DNA of 64,000 bases from Amphibalanus amphitrite (taxonomy: Eukaryota > Arthropoda > Thecostraca > Balanomorpha > Balanidae), in the NCBI RefSeq assembly GCF_019059575.1, contig NW_024881978.1, forward strand, positions 310,001 through 374,000. Reading direction: 5' to 3'. Position numbers and translations under genes: made by a program. The stretch's first letter is position 1; each line of letters starts with the position of its first letter. A model generated the notes under the pieces. That model was not told the origin of the DNA, made no database searches, and saw only the letters and a program-made list of their open reading frames with translations. Positions 63,834 to 64,000 of this stretch are shown here, piece after piece.

Positions 63834-64000
63834 CTGCGAACGGACGGAGATAGGTGAGGGGAGGTCGCGGGGTGGTCACGGCTGGCAAATCCGAGACGGC
63901 TCTTGTCAGCGCAATAGGAAGGTGGCAGCCGTCCGCAGACATAATATTTCATAGATGGCTCCTGGATGCTTGAATGCTATGATTTTGACTATAAATAGAC

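Overview
The window is nuclear DNA of an invertebrate animal, most likely an arthropod and perhaps a crustacean. The coding pieces are split by GT-AG introns, the recognisable proteins are animal families, coding exons are GC-rich, and introns and spacers are packed with small DNA transposons. I cannot name the species from sequence alone.

Genes, left to right. (1) The 3' part of an SLC16 (MCT8/MCT10-type) transporter on + (coding exons 5904-17053; the 5' part lies left of the window). (2) A complete small ZCCHC24-like zinc-ribbon protein on + (24625-26180). (3) A 12-exon CEP57-like centrosome/microtubule protein on - (36617 down to 27577), whose exon phases all agree. (4) A young, apparently intact LTR retrotransposon on + (42340-46782) with identical 271-bp LTRs, a 5-bp target duplication, and gag and pol joined by a -1 frameshift signal. 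(5) A complete 8-exon two-pore-domain potassium channel on + (47356-58145), whose probable promoter/5'UTR exon sits right beside the retrotransposon. (6) A single-exon divergent rhodopsin-like receptor on - (60273-61229). (7) The last coding exon of the chaperonin subunit CCT8 on - (63645-63833; the rest lies right of the window). The genes have no evident joint pathway; this looks like ordinary animal gene neighbourhood.

The unusual layer is the mobile DNA. About a fifth of the window is a clan of roughly 0.9-1.2 kb non-autonomous elements with 4-bp target duplications (TTAA, once TTAG, once ATAT) and short terminal inverted repeats that differ from element to element. They share one architecture: a terminal motif repeated 26-27 bp inward at one end only, a G-run/C-run hairpin with a variable palindromic tip just inside each end, and an interior rich in AGGTCA/TGACCT nuclear-receptor half-sites, including the perfect palindrome AGGTCATGACCT. 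Several are nested or inserted into each other's TTAA. Other elements include hAT-type elements with clear 8-bp duplications (two built from iterated GACTC/GAGTC), a tRNA-derived SINE, two TIR elements in CEP57 introns, and several tandem arrays. No transposase gene for the TTAA clan is visible here.
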